From positions 157,370,393 through 157,434,392 of the forward strand of contig OX465281.1 in the NCBI GenBank assembly GCA_949987705.1: a stretch of DNA of 64,000 nucleotides. The letters run 5' to 3'. The DNA is from Thereva unica. Taxonomy: Eukaryota > Arthropoda > Insecta > Diptera > Therevidae. Positions 23,548-36,203 of this stretch are shown here, piece by piece. The translations under genes and the position numbers were made by a program. Each line of letters starts with the position of its first letter. Position 1 is the first letter of the stretch. Under the pieces are notes generated by a model. The model was not told the origin of the DNA and did not search any database. It worked only from the letters and a program-made list of their open reading frames with translations.

Positions 23548-25146
23548 ATGACTGGTGGTGGAGAGTCAAATGCTGCCAATCCTGGGCAACAGCAGGTCAA
23601 ATCAAGTGAAGGAACGTGTGAGGATACAAAGGCAATTAATGATTTAAAGGCGCAGCGGGCGTCGACGAAAGGCTGCATTACGCGTTTAAAAACATTTATC
23701 ACAACGAAATCTGATACACTCACCGCCACCGAATTAGAATGTCGATTAGAAATTCTAGAATCGTATTGGAAATTATGGCTTTCTTATCAAACGTCGATCG
23801 AGAAATTATCGCCATTGGACACTGCTCATGGTTCGACCCGTAGTGAGTTGGAAGACTTATATTGTGAGGTCAAGTCAAAAATGTTATCGTTGTTGGGAGG
23901 ACATAGAAGAGGTAGTATTGATGGCCACATTTCTGTTATCGCTTCGAATCAACCTAAGGTTCATCTACCACCCCTCAAGCTTCCGCAGTTCTCCGGAAAA
24001 TATTCAGACTATCCCAATTTCATTGCAACGTTCAACAAACTCGTACATGACGATCCAGAAAGGTCGACTACGGAGAAATACACTCATCTCCGCAACTGTC
24101 TATCAGGTGCTGCTTTGAGGACCATAGATGCGTTGGGAAAGTCAGCAGTGAATTACACAGAAGCATTAACGAAGTTGAAAGAAAGATATGACAACACGGT
24201 TCTCATCTTTCAAGAACATATTGGGGAAATGTTTGAGCTCCAAAGTGTGCAGAAAGGGTCAGCAACTCAACTTCGAAGCTTGGTCGACAACGCAAGCGCA
24301 CATCTAAGCGCGTTGCGAACGTTGGGCACCGATACTGAGATCACGAATGCTTTAATTATTCATCTGGTAAATTCCAAACTCGATCCTGATACTCAAGCAA
24401 AATGGGACGAAGCCATCGATTATAAACAATTGCCAACTTGGGACGAATTTGAGAAGGTGTTGAGTCGGCGATGTCAATTTCTTGAAGCCCGAAACCAACA
24501 ACCTCAATCAGTCAGCTCGACTCCTCAGATGGTCAACTCAAGGTTTTCTCGTAAAAGTTTAAATACATCTTTTCCAATGAGAAGCGCCACATCGCTAGCT
24601 ACTTCAAAGGGTAAATGTACATATTGCTCAGAATCAACTCACAATATAATGCAATGTGCAAAATTCGTGGATCTGCCAGTTCTTGAACGATTCGAGCAAG
24701 CAAAGCGTTTATTGTTGTGTATTAACTGTTTATCCAAGGGTCATTCCGTATCCAAGTGCTCTTCATCAAATTGCCGAATTTGTTCCCGGCCCCACAATAC
24801 GCTTCTCCATCGACACTCAAACCAATTAACCACAAGTATTGATTCTGAACAGCAGCAACAAGATTCAAAGTCAACGAAGCTTCACACCCATCAGAATTCG
24901 ACAAATTTATCGGCCAGTTCCTCCTTACCAAGTGCAACTGAGGGCACTGATGAAACCGTCCTGCTTGCATCAGCTATAATACTAGTTCAAGATAAGTCAG
25001 GATACTATCATCCTGCTCGAGCGTTGCTTGATTGTGGATCCCAATCTAACTTCATCACTAAGGACCTTGCTCAGAAACTCCGATTGAAGGCACAAAACAT
25101 TCACATGGACATAAACGGTGATTTAGGAAAATTTTTATGTAGATGA
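23548..25146 (+). pseudogene. BEL-2 Gag and protease, cut by deletion
   Basis: ATG at 23548. The helical Gag core includes LPPLKLPQFSGKYSDYPNFI (typical of BEL Gag: 'LP...PPF.G....W..F'). Zinc knuckles CTYCSESTHNIMQC and CINCLSKGHSVSKC are at about residues 356-400. The protease motif LLDCGSQSNFI is at ~493. The frame then reads only about 25 residues past the protease active site before reaching RT sequence in a different frame (KFLCR, stop). The post-protease region and most of the RT fingers and palm are missing, judged by BEL-1. Confidence 0.85.
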
Positions 25147-27927
25147 TTTGCTTGTTGGAGCAGATACCTTAGAGGAAGCTCTGCAAATACAGCGCGAAGT
25201 GCAGCTGGTGCTCCAGTCAGGTAAAATGGAACTACGAAAATGGTGTTCCAACAGCGCTCACGTTCTCCAACAAATACCTGAGAGTGACCGAGAAAAACCT
25301 CTAAAGGTAGACAATTGCCATATTATCAAAACGCTAGGTCTCGTTTGGGATCCAAGTGATGACAAGTTTCGCATCACTCACAAATTGACGGACAAGAGGA
25401 CAAGGATCACGAAACGATCCATACTTTCAGATTTATCTAGAGCAGGGGTGGGCAAATGCGGCTCTTCGTAGAATCAAGTTCGGCTCCAAACGTATCTCGT
25501 ATCTCTTTAAATTATTGAATATTCCAGACGGGTGTGGAAATGCTCTTAATTTTTGATTTTTGAAATTACATAATTCATATAATGCGGCTCTTTACAATTA
25601 TGAAAAACCCACATGCGGCTCTCATTAACCTCATGCGTGCCCACCCCTGATCTAGAGTATTTGATCCGCTAGGCTTAGTAAATCCAGTCGTGGTAAGAGC
25701 AAAGGTGTTCCTCCAAGAGATTTGGCTGCTAAAGCTCAACTGGGACGAGTCAATTCCTATTGAATTGCATACGCGGTGGATAAATTTTCTGGATAATCTT
25801 TCCCAATTGAATAATCTACGAATACCTCGATGTGTGCGCTCCAACAATAATGTTTCAAGGATAGAGTTGCATGGCTTTGCCGACGCGTCTCTCAGAGCAT
25901 ACGGCGCATGCATTTATGTTAGATGCCTAAATGAAATTAATCAAGTTTCAGTACATCTGTTGTGCGCCAAATCAAAGGTAGCTCCGACGAAGCCTATCAG
26001 AACATTGCCTTGTCTAGAACTTTGTGGTTGTGAACTTCTCGCTAACTTGCTAGCGAAGGTTCGAAGCAGTATGAACAAAAAATTCAGTTCAATTTTTCTG
26101 TGGACAGACTCACAAGTGGTTTTAGGTTGGCTGGCAGCTCACCCGTCCACATGGCAGACATTCGTTGCCAACAGAGTGTCCAGGATCCAGGAACTAACTG
26201 ACGATGCAACGTGGCGATATGTTAATACAAAATCAAATCCAGCGGACATTCTTTCCAGAGGAGCATCACCAGCAGAGTTGAAGGCGTCTTCGTGGTTTAC
26301 TGGCCCAGAATATTTACAAAACTCTCCTGAGAAATGGCCAACCATGCTTAGAGCTCTGGATCCACTACCGGAAAAAAGAAAGACAATAAAGGTCATGACA
26401 TGCGTAGTGCAACCATCCTTTCTAGATATTGTCTATCGAACCAGCAGCTTTCCAAGAACTCGAAGAATTTTTGCCTACGTTAAACGCTTTATCAATAATG
26501 TAAGGGCAAAACGCAGTGGACAGCATATTGCCATTGGAACCCTCACAGCTGCAGAGCTCGATTCAGCTTTCCTTAGTTTAATCTGGACCATACAACAAGT
26601 AGAATTTCAGGAAGAAATTGAAGCACTTCAAAGGAAGAATCCGATCAGCCCGAAAAGTTGTCTACAATCTCTAAATCCGTTCCTAGATGACAACTCGCAC
26701 TTACTATGTGTTGGCGGGCGTCTGCAGAATGCAGACATTCCTTACCATACAAAATCTCCCATCTTATTGCCAAAGCGCAATCCATTTGTAAAATCCTACA
26801 TAAATTATTTGCATTTTAAACATTTTCATGCAGGTGCCCAGACACTCATTGCAATATTAAGAAGACGGTTCTGGATTATCAACGCCAGGGACTACACCCG
26901 AAGGATTCTGAAGGAATGCATTCATTGCTTTCGGTATCGGCCTAAACTCTTGAACCAAATGATGGGTCACTTACCAACAAGCCGCGTGTCACCGTCAATG
27001 GCTTTCTCTACAAGTGGTGTCGACTTCTGCGGTCCCATAATGACTACGTACAAAATCAGAGGCAAAAGACCGTACAAGTCCTATATAGCGGTCTTCGTTT
27101 GTTTCGTGTCCAAAGGTGTTCATCTCGAAGTCGTGTCAGAACTGTCAACAGAGGCATTTCTCGCAGCGTTAAAGCGATTCGTAAGTCGGAGAACTTTATG
27201 TAAGCACTTGTACTGCGACAACGCTACTAACTTTGTTGGAAGCCGAAGAAAACTAGCTGAGCTTCGAGACGCTTTCTTACAACAGCAGACGCAGCAACGC
27301 ATCGCCGAATGGTGCGCTGAAGAATCGATCCAGTTCCATCATATCCCTCCCCGTGCACCACACTTTGGAGGACTTTGGGAGGCTGCAGTTAAGACCGCCA
27401 AGGGACATCTCCTTCGAACTTTTAAGGATTCGTTGTTAACATTTGAAGAACTCAGCACTGTCTGCTGCCAAATAGAAGCCATCATGAATTCGCGGCCTAT
27501 AACCCAACTATCGTCCGATCCTAATGATGAGCAAGCCCTGACCCCGGCTCATTTTTGGGGCCTTTTGGCTCCTTTATCAACGTTCGTCGAGCCCGACCTT
27601 ACAACAGCCAAAATGACTCACTTAAGACGTTGGCAACGCATTTCGCAACTGCAGCAACATTTCTGGCGAAGGTGGTCAGCCGAGTACCTATCATCTTTAC
27701 ATCACCGATACAAATGGAAGACGCAGTCTCCAAACGCACTGATGAACATGGTGGTATTAATCCATGATGACAATCTTCCTCCCCTAAGGTGGTTGCTTGG
27801 ACGAATAATACAAGTTATCCCAGGAAAGGACAATCAGGTGAGAGTGGTGGACGTCAAGACCAAGGCTGGAATATTTCGTCGCCCTATTCACAAAATCGCT
27901 CCATTACCTATAGAAAATGAGGATTGA
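25127..27927 (+). pseudogene. BEL-2 RT (C-terminal half), RNase H and integrase
   Basis: It begins abruptly at the FYVDDLLVGADT catalytic motif (~25129-25164), with nothing of the upstream RT. The frame is broken by the hAT MITE at 25443-25649 and resumes in register at the FDPLG motif. Then come RNase H (HGFADASLRAYGACIYV; LWTDSQVVLGWL; NPADILSRG), the integrase zinc region (H...H...CIHC), DFCGPIMTTYKI, LYCDNATNFVGSRRK and PPRAPHFGGLWEAAVKTAK, and a C-terminal RRPIHKIAPLPIENED. The polypurine tract ggccggcggga lies just before the 3' LTR. Confidence 0.85.
25443..25649. mobile_element. hAT-type MITE (207 bp) in BEL-2 pol
   Basis: The terminal inverted repeats are caggggtgggca on each end. 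The flanking 8-bp direct repeat atctagag (25435-25442 and 25650-25657) fits the hAT consensus nTnnnnAn. Internal 'tgcggctct' repeats are typical of this MITE type. It breaks the pol frame between an SDLSR and a FDPLG motif. Confidence 0.95.
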
Positions 27928-27959
27928 CAACTTTGTATAGTTTGTCAAGGCCGGCGGGA

Positions 27960-28338
27960 TGTTCAGACTTCACTCACACTACTTCTTCTTATCAAACAAC
28001 GGTTGGAACAGTTAGCCGTTATCACACAAAAATTGCAGGCAAATTCGGGCAGTCCGTTGTTGGTCTTCAGCCAGTTGGTTGTGAGACAGTTCTTATTCAG
28101 TTTTGCCTTTTTTATTAAATTCAATTAGTTGTTGTAGCTTATTAAAGTTAAAATTTGTTGATGTAATTTACCAGTAAATTAAAGATTGCTCAATTTTGTG
28201 AAACATTAGAAAGAATATAACATACATAATAAACATACAAATGAACTTGTAAGTGAAGTTTTTGCTTAAAATTCGATAAACTAAATAGATTGCGCACAAG
28301 CAACAATAAAGGGTGCAAAAAAGCTTGCACATTTTTCA
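27960..28338 (+). repeat. BEL-2 3' LTR
   Basis: Same 379-bp LTR as at 22244, ending tttttca, followed at once by the gaggt duplication and resumed BEL-1 coding sequence. Confidence 0.95.
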
Positions 28339-28343
28339 GAGGT

Positions 28344-31300
28344 TTTTTCGACATTGTTACGATTCAGAATGCCTAGGTACGTCTATACTGCCGACATAGA
28401 GAAAATGTATAGGCAAATCTGGGTAGATAAAGCAGACCGAAAATATCAACTGATATGGTGGAGAGAAAAACCGGAGAACAAGGTACGATGTTACCAGCTA
28501 TGCACAATAACTTATGGTACATCATCGGCACCGTATCTAGCGATACGATGCTTGAAAAAACTGGCGCAAGAACACAAGGAGAAATATCCACTCGGATCAA
28601 AGGTACTAAGTCAAGATTTCTACGTGGACGACGTACTCACTGGTGCCAATACTCTCGCTGAAGCTATGGCATCACAGAAGGAGCTCAATGCGCTATTGAA
28701 CTCTGCAGGATTTCATCTTAGGAAATGGTGTGCAAACCATCCCAGTTTGCTAGAAGGAATAGCTAGCGATGACAGAGAAGTTGAAATCAGATTTGGAGAT
28801 GACGAGGCAGGCCACATCAAAACAATAGGACTATCTTGGAATCCTACTTCAGATCAATTCCACATCAGAACTTCGATGCACGACAGCAGACGGATCACCA
28901 AGCGAATGATTCTATCAGACATAGCCCATCTGTTTGACCCTTTGGGAATCATCACGCCAGTCATCGTCACAGCGAAGATATTTTTGCAAACACTAAAGGC
29001 ACAGAAGCTAGATTGGGACGCAGCCCTGCCCCAAGAGATGCACACATTTTGGGAAACCTATAGAAACCAATTGACCACGTTAAACGAGATAAAATTCCCT
29101 CGCCATGTTTTAGCACATAAAGCAGCAAAAAGTGTTCAATATCACATCTTCTCCGACGCCTCAGAAAAGGCATATGGTGCCGCAGCATATGTTAGAGCAA
29201 TTGATAGAAATGGCGTCATCACTGCTCATTTACTCTGCGCAAAGTCGAAAGTCGCACCTAGAAAACAAACGACACTTCCGCGACTAGAATTATGCGCCGC
29301 AAAGGTAGCGGCGGAGTTAGCTCATCGCATCAAGCAAGATCTTCAACTTCAAGAAGAGCAAATTCATTTCTGGAGTGATTCAACTATCGTGCTCGCATGG
29401 ATTAACTCGTCAACATCAACATTTCATACTTTCGTGGCGAACAGGGTAGCCCGTGTTCAAGAGCTAACCATACCATCTCAGTGGAGACATGTCAGCTCAC
29501 TACACAATCCAGCGGATCTCCTGTCTCGCGGCGTATCACCTACAAAATTAGTGACCTCGGCCTTATGGTTCTATGGCCCAATCTTCTTGCATGGAGAGGA
29601 ATCGCAATGGCCAGCTCCACATCTTAATAGTGACACCTCATACTCAGCAGAAAACCGAAAGAAAACCGTTGCCAGTCTTACTACCTGTGAGTCTATTATC
29701 AATCAGATAGACCATCACAACTCGTTCCAACGATTGCAGAGGATCATGGCATATATAATACGGTTCACAAAAAGATGCAAGAAATGTCCAGCTGAAATCG
29801 ACTCTTACCATTGCAACACACAGGAACTAGCTGAAGCGAGGAAGGTGATCATCGGCCAGATGCAAAGAGAAAAATTCGGAGAAGACATTCGCCATATAAA
29901 TAGGTATGGAGAGGTCGCCAAAAATAGCTCTCTGAGTGTGCTAACCCCCTGGATAGATGAAGAAGGACTACTCAGAGTTGGAGGGAGGCTCCAAGCGTCA
30001 AACCTAGACTACGAAGCAAAACATCAGCTATTGTTGCCGTACGACCATCCAGTAACGAAGCTCATAATCAATGACATCCATACTCGAAACCATGACATCG
30101 GACCGCAAACCCTCTTAGCGTCAGCAAGACAGCAGTATTGGCCCATTAAGGGCAAAACACTCGCACGTTCCGTGGTCGATCATTGTATACAATGCACCCG
30201 AGCAAAACCCAAGCTTTACACTCAATTGAAGGGAAACCTGCCATCTCAACGCGTACAACCTGCACGCCCCTTCATAAATTCAGGGGCAGATTTTTGTGGC
30301 CCTATATGGACACATTTCAAAATCAGAGGGAAGAGACCTCAAAAAAGTTACATCGCGGTGTTCTGCTGCTTCGCAACCAAAGCAGTGCATCTTGAAGTAG
30401 TAACAGATTTAACCACGCAAGGCTTCATAGGGGCACTCAGAAGGTTCATAGGACGACGCGGACTTTGCAAAACAATATTCTGCGATAATGCAACCAATTT
30501 TGTGGGCGCCAAGGGACAGTTGGAGGAATTACGCCTGATGATCGAAAATGATCAGTCAAAAATAACATCTGAAGGCTCTAAGATCGGCATCGACTTCAAG
30601 TTCATACCACCCCGAGCTCCTCATTTCGGAGGGTTATGGGAGGCTGCAGTTAAATCGGCAAAGCATCTTCTACAGCACACATTATCTTCGGCTAATCTAA
30701 CGTACGAAGAGTTAGAGACAGTAGTGGTTGAAGTCGAGGCGATACTCAACTCACGACCAATAACACCTATGTCAGCTAATCCAAATGACTTGACGGCGTT
30801 AACACCAGGTCATTTCCTGATTGGAGAGCCACTAATTAACCCTGTTGATCCACATTCCACACCACAAAATCACAACCTTCTTACACGTTGGAAACTTGTA
30901 ACGCATATCAAATGCGAATTTTGGAGGAGATGGTCGATGGAATATCTCAACCAACTTCAAAGCAGATATAAATGGAAACAAAAATGCCAAAATGCCCAAG
31001 AAGGAGCCATGGTTATTGTAAAAGACGATCATCTTCCACCATTGAAATGGTCATTAGGACGCATAGTAGAAGTCATCAAGGGAAAGGACGGTTTGGTAAG
31101 GGTTGCAGACGTGCGCACTAGCAGGGGAGTAATACGTCGGCCCATACACAAACTCGCTCCGCTACCAATAGAAGAAGACAACAAGGGATCAAGCGGTACA
31201 AACAAGGATGCAGCCACAACTTCAAACATGCACCTCCCACAAGCCGCCATCGAAGCTGGGCCATCGACAGCAAAGACGGGAAGAAACGAAGACAGCAACC

Positions 31301-32622
31301 AAACGAAGACCGAGGAAACCAACAATCCGAGGAAGAAGCAAAAACGATCAATGGGCGAAGTAATGGTAACGGTGCTTTCAGCTTGCATGATATTTGGTCA
31401 ATCTACTGCTTCACCAGTGAATATAAGAACGTTTCAGTCCCAACCAGGCATTTATTTCGAAAACCTGGGTCTGGCGAATATCGTCACCAGTGAATGGCAA
31501 CTTATTTCTTACTACAACATGACACCCTTTTGGAATGAGTTCGACGCTCTGATGACGTATAACAACTTGCTAGAATCTATTTGCCAGCAAATCGTGCAAC
31601 ATACATCATGTAGGCAGACCATATTTAATCTCCAGCACATAACACAACAAATAGAAGAAAACAACAAGCTATTACTACCAACACACGTCACCACCAGATC
31701 CAAAAGAGGGGCGCTAAATATTGTAGGAAGCATTGCAAACGCGCTATTTGGAGTCCTGGATGCGGAGTATGCCGAAAATATGTCAGAAACAATAGACGCA
31801 ATAAGTCAGAATGAGAAACATTTACATCAGCTAATAGCAAACCAAACATCGATTCTGGATGCGACCATCAATATAATGCGACGTGATCAAGAGGCGATCA
31901 ACATTCAGCTTAAAGAATGGACGGCACATGTCGACAACTTAACGGCAGAAATCAACGAAATGAAGCAAGGACTCTTTCAAGAGCAACTATCTAACACCTT
32001 CACTTCGATGGCCATGCAAATGTACATCATTAGCGCAAGCTTTCAGCAAACCCAGACATCAATCTTGAATGTACTGACAGACACACACCACGGAAAGCTA
32101 AACCCACTTCTGGTCACTCCTAATCAATTATCGAGGCAGCTTAAACAAATCAGAAATAACCTACCACCATCGCTCAGATTACCAGCGATCCAAGATGACA
32201 TACTGCAGTATTACAATCTTATAGTCATCCAGGGGCGACCGACTCTGGGACACATCATTTTCAAACTCAGCCTACCATTAATCTCAACAGAAGATTTTGA
32301 ACTTTTCAACATGATTCCAGTACCAGTACCAGGCAACAACACTTTCATTATGATTCAACCGTCATCGCAGTTTTTAATTGCAAACCTCCATCGGGATGAA
32401 TATCGCCCATTGAAGGACTTGTCATTATGTGCACTAAAAATCAATCATCGATATCTTTGCAAACAAGCGCAACCACTGTTCAGACAAAACTCCAATATCA
32501 GTGCATGTGAGATACAATTATTAAATAATATGCCGCACCCACCTACTTGCAAGATAGCAACGACAAATCAAAACTCTTACTGGATACCACTACATGACCC
32601 GAATCGTTGGATATATGTATGA
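28344..32622 (+). CDS. BEL-1 RT, RNase H, integrase and fused baculovirus-F-like Env
   Basis: It resumes the BEL-1 frame after the BEL-2 target duplication. In order: RT with ADIEKMYRQI, GTSSAPYLAIR and FYVDDVLTGANT (28619-28654); FDPLGIITPV; RNase H with FSDASEKAYGAAAYV and FWSDSTIVLAWI; integrase with zinc ligands (H..H...CIQC), FCGPIWTHFKI, FCDNATNFVGAKG and PPRAPHFGGLWEAAVKSAK. After ~180 nt of charged linker comes a hydrophobic signal-like segment (VMVTVLSACMIFGQ, ~31365), then a furin-type RSKR site (31696-31707) followed by a fusion-peptide-like GALNIVGSIANALFGVLD. This is the architecture of F-type envelope proteins. The frame stops at 32620-32622, within the ectodomain, with no transmembrane anchor. 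The env part is therefore truncated. Confidence 0.88.
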
Positions 32623-32627
32623 GGTCT

Positions 32628-33070
32628 ATCAAGCTGTCAAACCCATTACGGCAAAACCAAATGAAAGTTAGATCAAAATTTTGAACTTTTTTTTACTATT
32701 TTTTTACCCAAGAGAGAATTTTTTTACTCTTTTATTTTTAAAAAAATTCAAGGTTCTGCTAGCTTTATGTCAAGCTGGCAAACCCAGTACAGCAGAACCA
32801 ATAAAAAGTTAGATCAAAATTTTTTACTCTTTTTTTACTATTTTATTACCCAAGAGGGAATTTTTTTACTCCTTTATTTTTTAAAAAAATGCAGGGTTCT
32901 GCCAGCTTTATGTCAAGCTGGCAAACCCACTACAGCAGAACCAAACGAAAGTTATATCAAAATTTCAAGCTTTTTTTTACTATTTAATTACCCAAGATGG
33001 AATTTTTTTCTCTTTTATTTTTAAGAAAAAAAAAAGCATAATTCTGCCAGCTTTATGTCAAGCTAGTAGA
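32628..33070. repeat. AT-rich tandem repeat, three copies of ~131-146 bp
   Basis: 'caagctg.caaaccca.tac' followed by 'gttagatcaaaattt', long T runs and 'acccaagagagaattttttt' starts at ~32640, 32771 and 32914, with a fourth partial copy near 33060. It begins immediately past the truncated env frame, so it is not normal BEL 3' sequence; it may mark the break that removed the BEL-1 3' end. Confidence 0.8.
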
Positions 33071-33817
33071 ACCATTCTTAATAACTATCACATGCGTCTA
33101 CAAACTTCTTATATTTATTAATCATGTCTTTACTAAGAGTAATACTATTTTTTTACCCAACAGTTAAATAAATTTAGTTCTCCATCCAATCAAAAAATAA
33201 AGTTTCTATTCTGTTTGCAATTTAAGATTACCTACTTGACTTCATACATTCATTGCCCCTTTATATAAACTATTTCTTCATTTTTCATAACATTATTTTT
33301 CAACAAATCAATCAAATACATACATTACTAAAATTCATATATTTAGTTACTATTTTTTTACTATCTCTTTTACTATTTAACAAAAAATTTACTTATTATT
33401 AGTATCCATTTTACTTATTTTTAAACAATTTTTGTAAACAACTGTAAGTTATTTCTATCGGTGCTCCATTTATTTATATATTATGTTTGGGATGTAAAAT
33501 GGCCTTGAGTATTGTAAATCGTTGATGACCTTCCGCCAGCTGCAAAAAATCCTGATCCAATAACCCTAAGATCAATATCTTACTACAATTATTGTAGAAG
33601 TTATACCAATTTGTTTGAAAGTGTTATTAAAGAAATAATAATTTTGTATAAAATATATTTGTTAATAATGGTGTGGGTAGGGTTCGAGCAAAATACATAG
33701 CTGAGAACATTTCTAATCCAATAAGCCCAAGATCATTATCCTACTACAATTATTTTAGAAGTTATAGCGGTTTGTTTGTTCTAATTTTGAAAAGTGGGGG
33801 GGGGGGCACACTTCATC
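33071..33817. other. AT-rich repeat-derived stretch
   Basis: No gene. 33338-33430 (tatttagttactattttttt ... agtatccattttacttattt) is matched in inverted orientation at ~56430-56520. A ~75-bp piece at 33548-33625 (ccaataaccctaagatcaat ... tagaagttat) recurs at ~33716-33770. A G11 run occurs at ~33796-33806. Confidence 0.55.
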
Positions 33818-35049
33818 CATGGGCGTAGGAAGGTTGGGGGCCAGGTGGGCTAGGTCCACCCCAGAATCCTTCTGGCCCACCCCAGAATAAAAGTGAATCA
33901 CTTATTAAAAACACGATACATCCGCTTTAAAACCAATGATATTATATAACGCTTTAAACAATTTGAAAAAAAAAAATTAAATGGTCCTGCGCTGGAGGTC
34001 GTCCGTTAAAGCGATTATGATTGGTTCGCGGCGCATGACACACCGTAGTGACCGCAATGGCCATGGAGATATAGCTGGAAAAGCATTATTGTGCTGCGTT
34101 GTATTGCTTGTGTGAGTATCTAGGTCAGCTCATACAATGCAGTGCCGTTTTTATATGACCGCAGTCTTTGAAATACTATTAATTTCAGTATAAATTTGCA
34201 ACACAATGCAAGATTTATTACCAGCTTTAGATAAAGAGTATAATCTCTTACGGAAGAAAATGCAAAAAGGCGGGAACTAAGTTCATTTGATGCGGCCATA
34301 GGTACGTAACATATAAAGCAGAATACAACTATAAATAAATTATAAGTATGGGCCTATATTCTTATGTATGATACCGTGTATTCATAGAGTTAAGTCGTTC
34401 AGTTTTAAATTCAAATCTAACTCAACTCGGCTCCAATAGAAACTCAAATCCACTTTTTGGCCTAGCCAAAGATTCTGAACACACGGCTCTATAGGTCTAT
34501 AATTTAATTTGTTTAAATAATGATGAAAACGCTTGCCTGATATCAAGCTGGCTAGTCACACATAGAGATACGGAATCGGTACTCGATTCTTTACTGATAT
34601 GACTATTTGGCTTTCGATTCTACTCATATCAGTACTCGATACTTTTGACTCTATACTTTTTAATATTACTCATATCACTGCTTATAGGTTAGAACCGAGC
34701 ACCAAGCAAGTTCATCTTAGTCGTGACGCTTTTCACATAAATGTATTTTTCTGCCTCAATTAAGGAAAGTTTAGGGCAGTTTAAAACTCAAACGCAAAGT
34801 GGAGACGAAAATTGGAAATCTTTTTTCCCATAGAAGTTTGTATGCGTTCCTCTCTATTCACCAACTTGGAATCCACGCTCTTGCAACATAGAGAAAATCG
34901 GGAATAGAACAGTGCAAGTTATATATCCAAATAATCAGATTTTAAAATAATTTGCATACGCTAAAGCAGGTCACAGGTATAAGATAACCATTCGTTGAAA
35001 GTTATCAGGAATGCCAATGCAGTAGCAAAATAGGTCAAGAGAGTGGTCG

Positions 35050-35900
35050 CAGTACCTTTAGACCAAGTACCTCACCAAAAATGGAAGCGAAATTTGCATC
35101 ATATATACCTTCTTCTTCTTCCAATGGCGCTGCAGCCCAAATAGAACCTTGGCTTCCTCTAATCTTTTACTTCAGTCTCTATTTCTGCCTGACTTGCAGC
35201 TCGATGTCTGGAGAAGTGTCTGCATTTGTTACAAACGCATCCGTCCATCTTTTTCTTCCATGATGATAGTGAAGTCCTTCCTTGCACCTCTTTCTTCTGA
35301 CGTGCGCTCGACGTGGCCAAACCAGCGAAGTGTATTGAGTTTTACCAACATCACTTACATAGCCCATCTCGTCATATATTTAATATAACTCGTTGTTAGC
35401 TGTTTCTCCATGTCCCTTTCTGACAAATAGGGCTTCTCAAAATCTTCCTTTAAAAGGAATTTAGCATATAACATGGCAAATTATTGTCTTATATAATGTA
35501 AACTTCGTCTTTTGATGCATTGCTCAAGATCTCAGCAATTTACGAAGTGCGTTTTTGTTTCGGAGTAGAATTCTCCTGCTGATTTCCTCTATCATGTCTA
35601 GCTACACTTGTTGCTGATTTATTTTCAATGAGTACCTGATCGATTTGGTTTTTAGCCCTTCCATCTGGCGACATCCAAGCCATTTTATAGATGTTTTTAT
35701 ATGGGAAGAACTTGAACTTCCTAGTATTGCTTTGCTGTTAGCGGTCGATAAGCTTGCCACCATTATCGTGGGTGGTTGCGCGAAGGCTGTGGCTGCCTAT
35801 TATCGCCCATATACTGAAAGCCCTTCTCGATCTTAGTGTTGAAGTCCCCCAACATCATTTTATATCATTCGAGGGTTGGTTATGGAGATGTACTTTTAAG
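35050..35900 (-). pseudogene. RTE-like LINE fragment (endonuclease and C-terminal pieces)
   Basis: On the minus strand, 35880-35590 contains LGDFN, then in broken frames the SPDGR..NQID.VLI pattern of an AP endonuclease. 35580-35080 has RILLRNKNALRKLLRS and, around 35340-35180, LRWFGHVER-like and GRVCNKC-like fragments typical of RTE C-termini. The RT core is absent, so the two ends are joined by deletion. There are several stops. Family choice is by motif recall. Confidence 0.5.
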
Positions 35901-36203
35901 AACTTTTAATTCGATTCTACTCAAGAGTATTTACTCGAGTACTTTCCACCGAGTCCGTATCACTAGCGACATAGTCAGCGTTATTCTCGTTGTCGAGCGA
36001 CGTGACAGATGTGTCACTTCGACCTTAACTTGGTATTCTAATTGTCAATCTAACAGATTTCTAGCATGCAAATCGACAAAATTCGTACTTAATTGTCGCA
36101 AGGTGGCGTATGAAGGGACATTTTCTCGATATATGTGTAGGCATCGAAAGTTTCATTCCACCGCGTTCATCGGAGTCACGTCACGAGAGAATATCACTAA
36201 GTA

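Larger units (their letters stand above)
22244..28338 (+). mobile_element. BEL-2: BEL/Pao retrotransposon nested in BEL-1
   Basis: The two 379-bp LTRs (22244-22622 and 27960-28338) start tgttcagac and end tttttca. The element is flanked by the 5-bp duplication gaggt (22239-22243, 28339-28343). The LTRs differ at two sites that I could find (cagttcgtt/cagtccgtt and taaaccaaa/taaactaaa), about 99.5 percent identity, so insertion was recent. The internal region has gag and a pol with a large internal deletion near 25130 plus a MITE at 25443. It has no env. The copy is defective and would need outside RT to move. Confidence 0.95.
18900..32622 (+). mobile_element. BEL-1: BEL/Pao retrotransposon with F-like Env, 3'-truncated, split by BEL-2
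   Basis: One continuous gag-pol-env frame is encoded by 19434-22243 and 28344-32622; the element BEL-2 (22244-28338) lies between. The two parts together are 7089 nt, an exact multiple of three, and the reading frame resumes in register at the 5-bp duplication gaggt. The 5' LTR is upstream (edge unresolved). The 3' LTR and the envelope C-terminus are missing, so the copy is dead despite its good frame. Confidence 0.85.
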
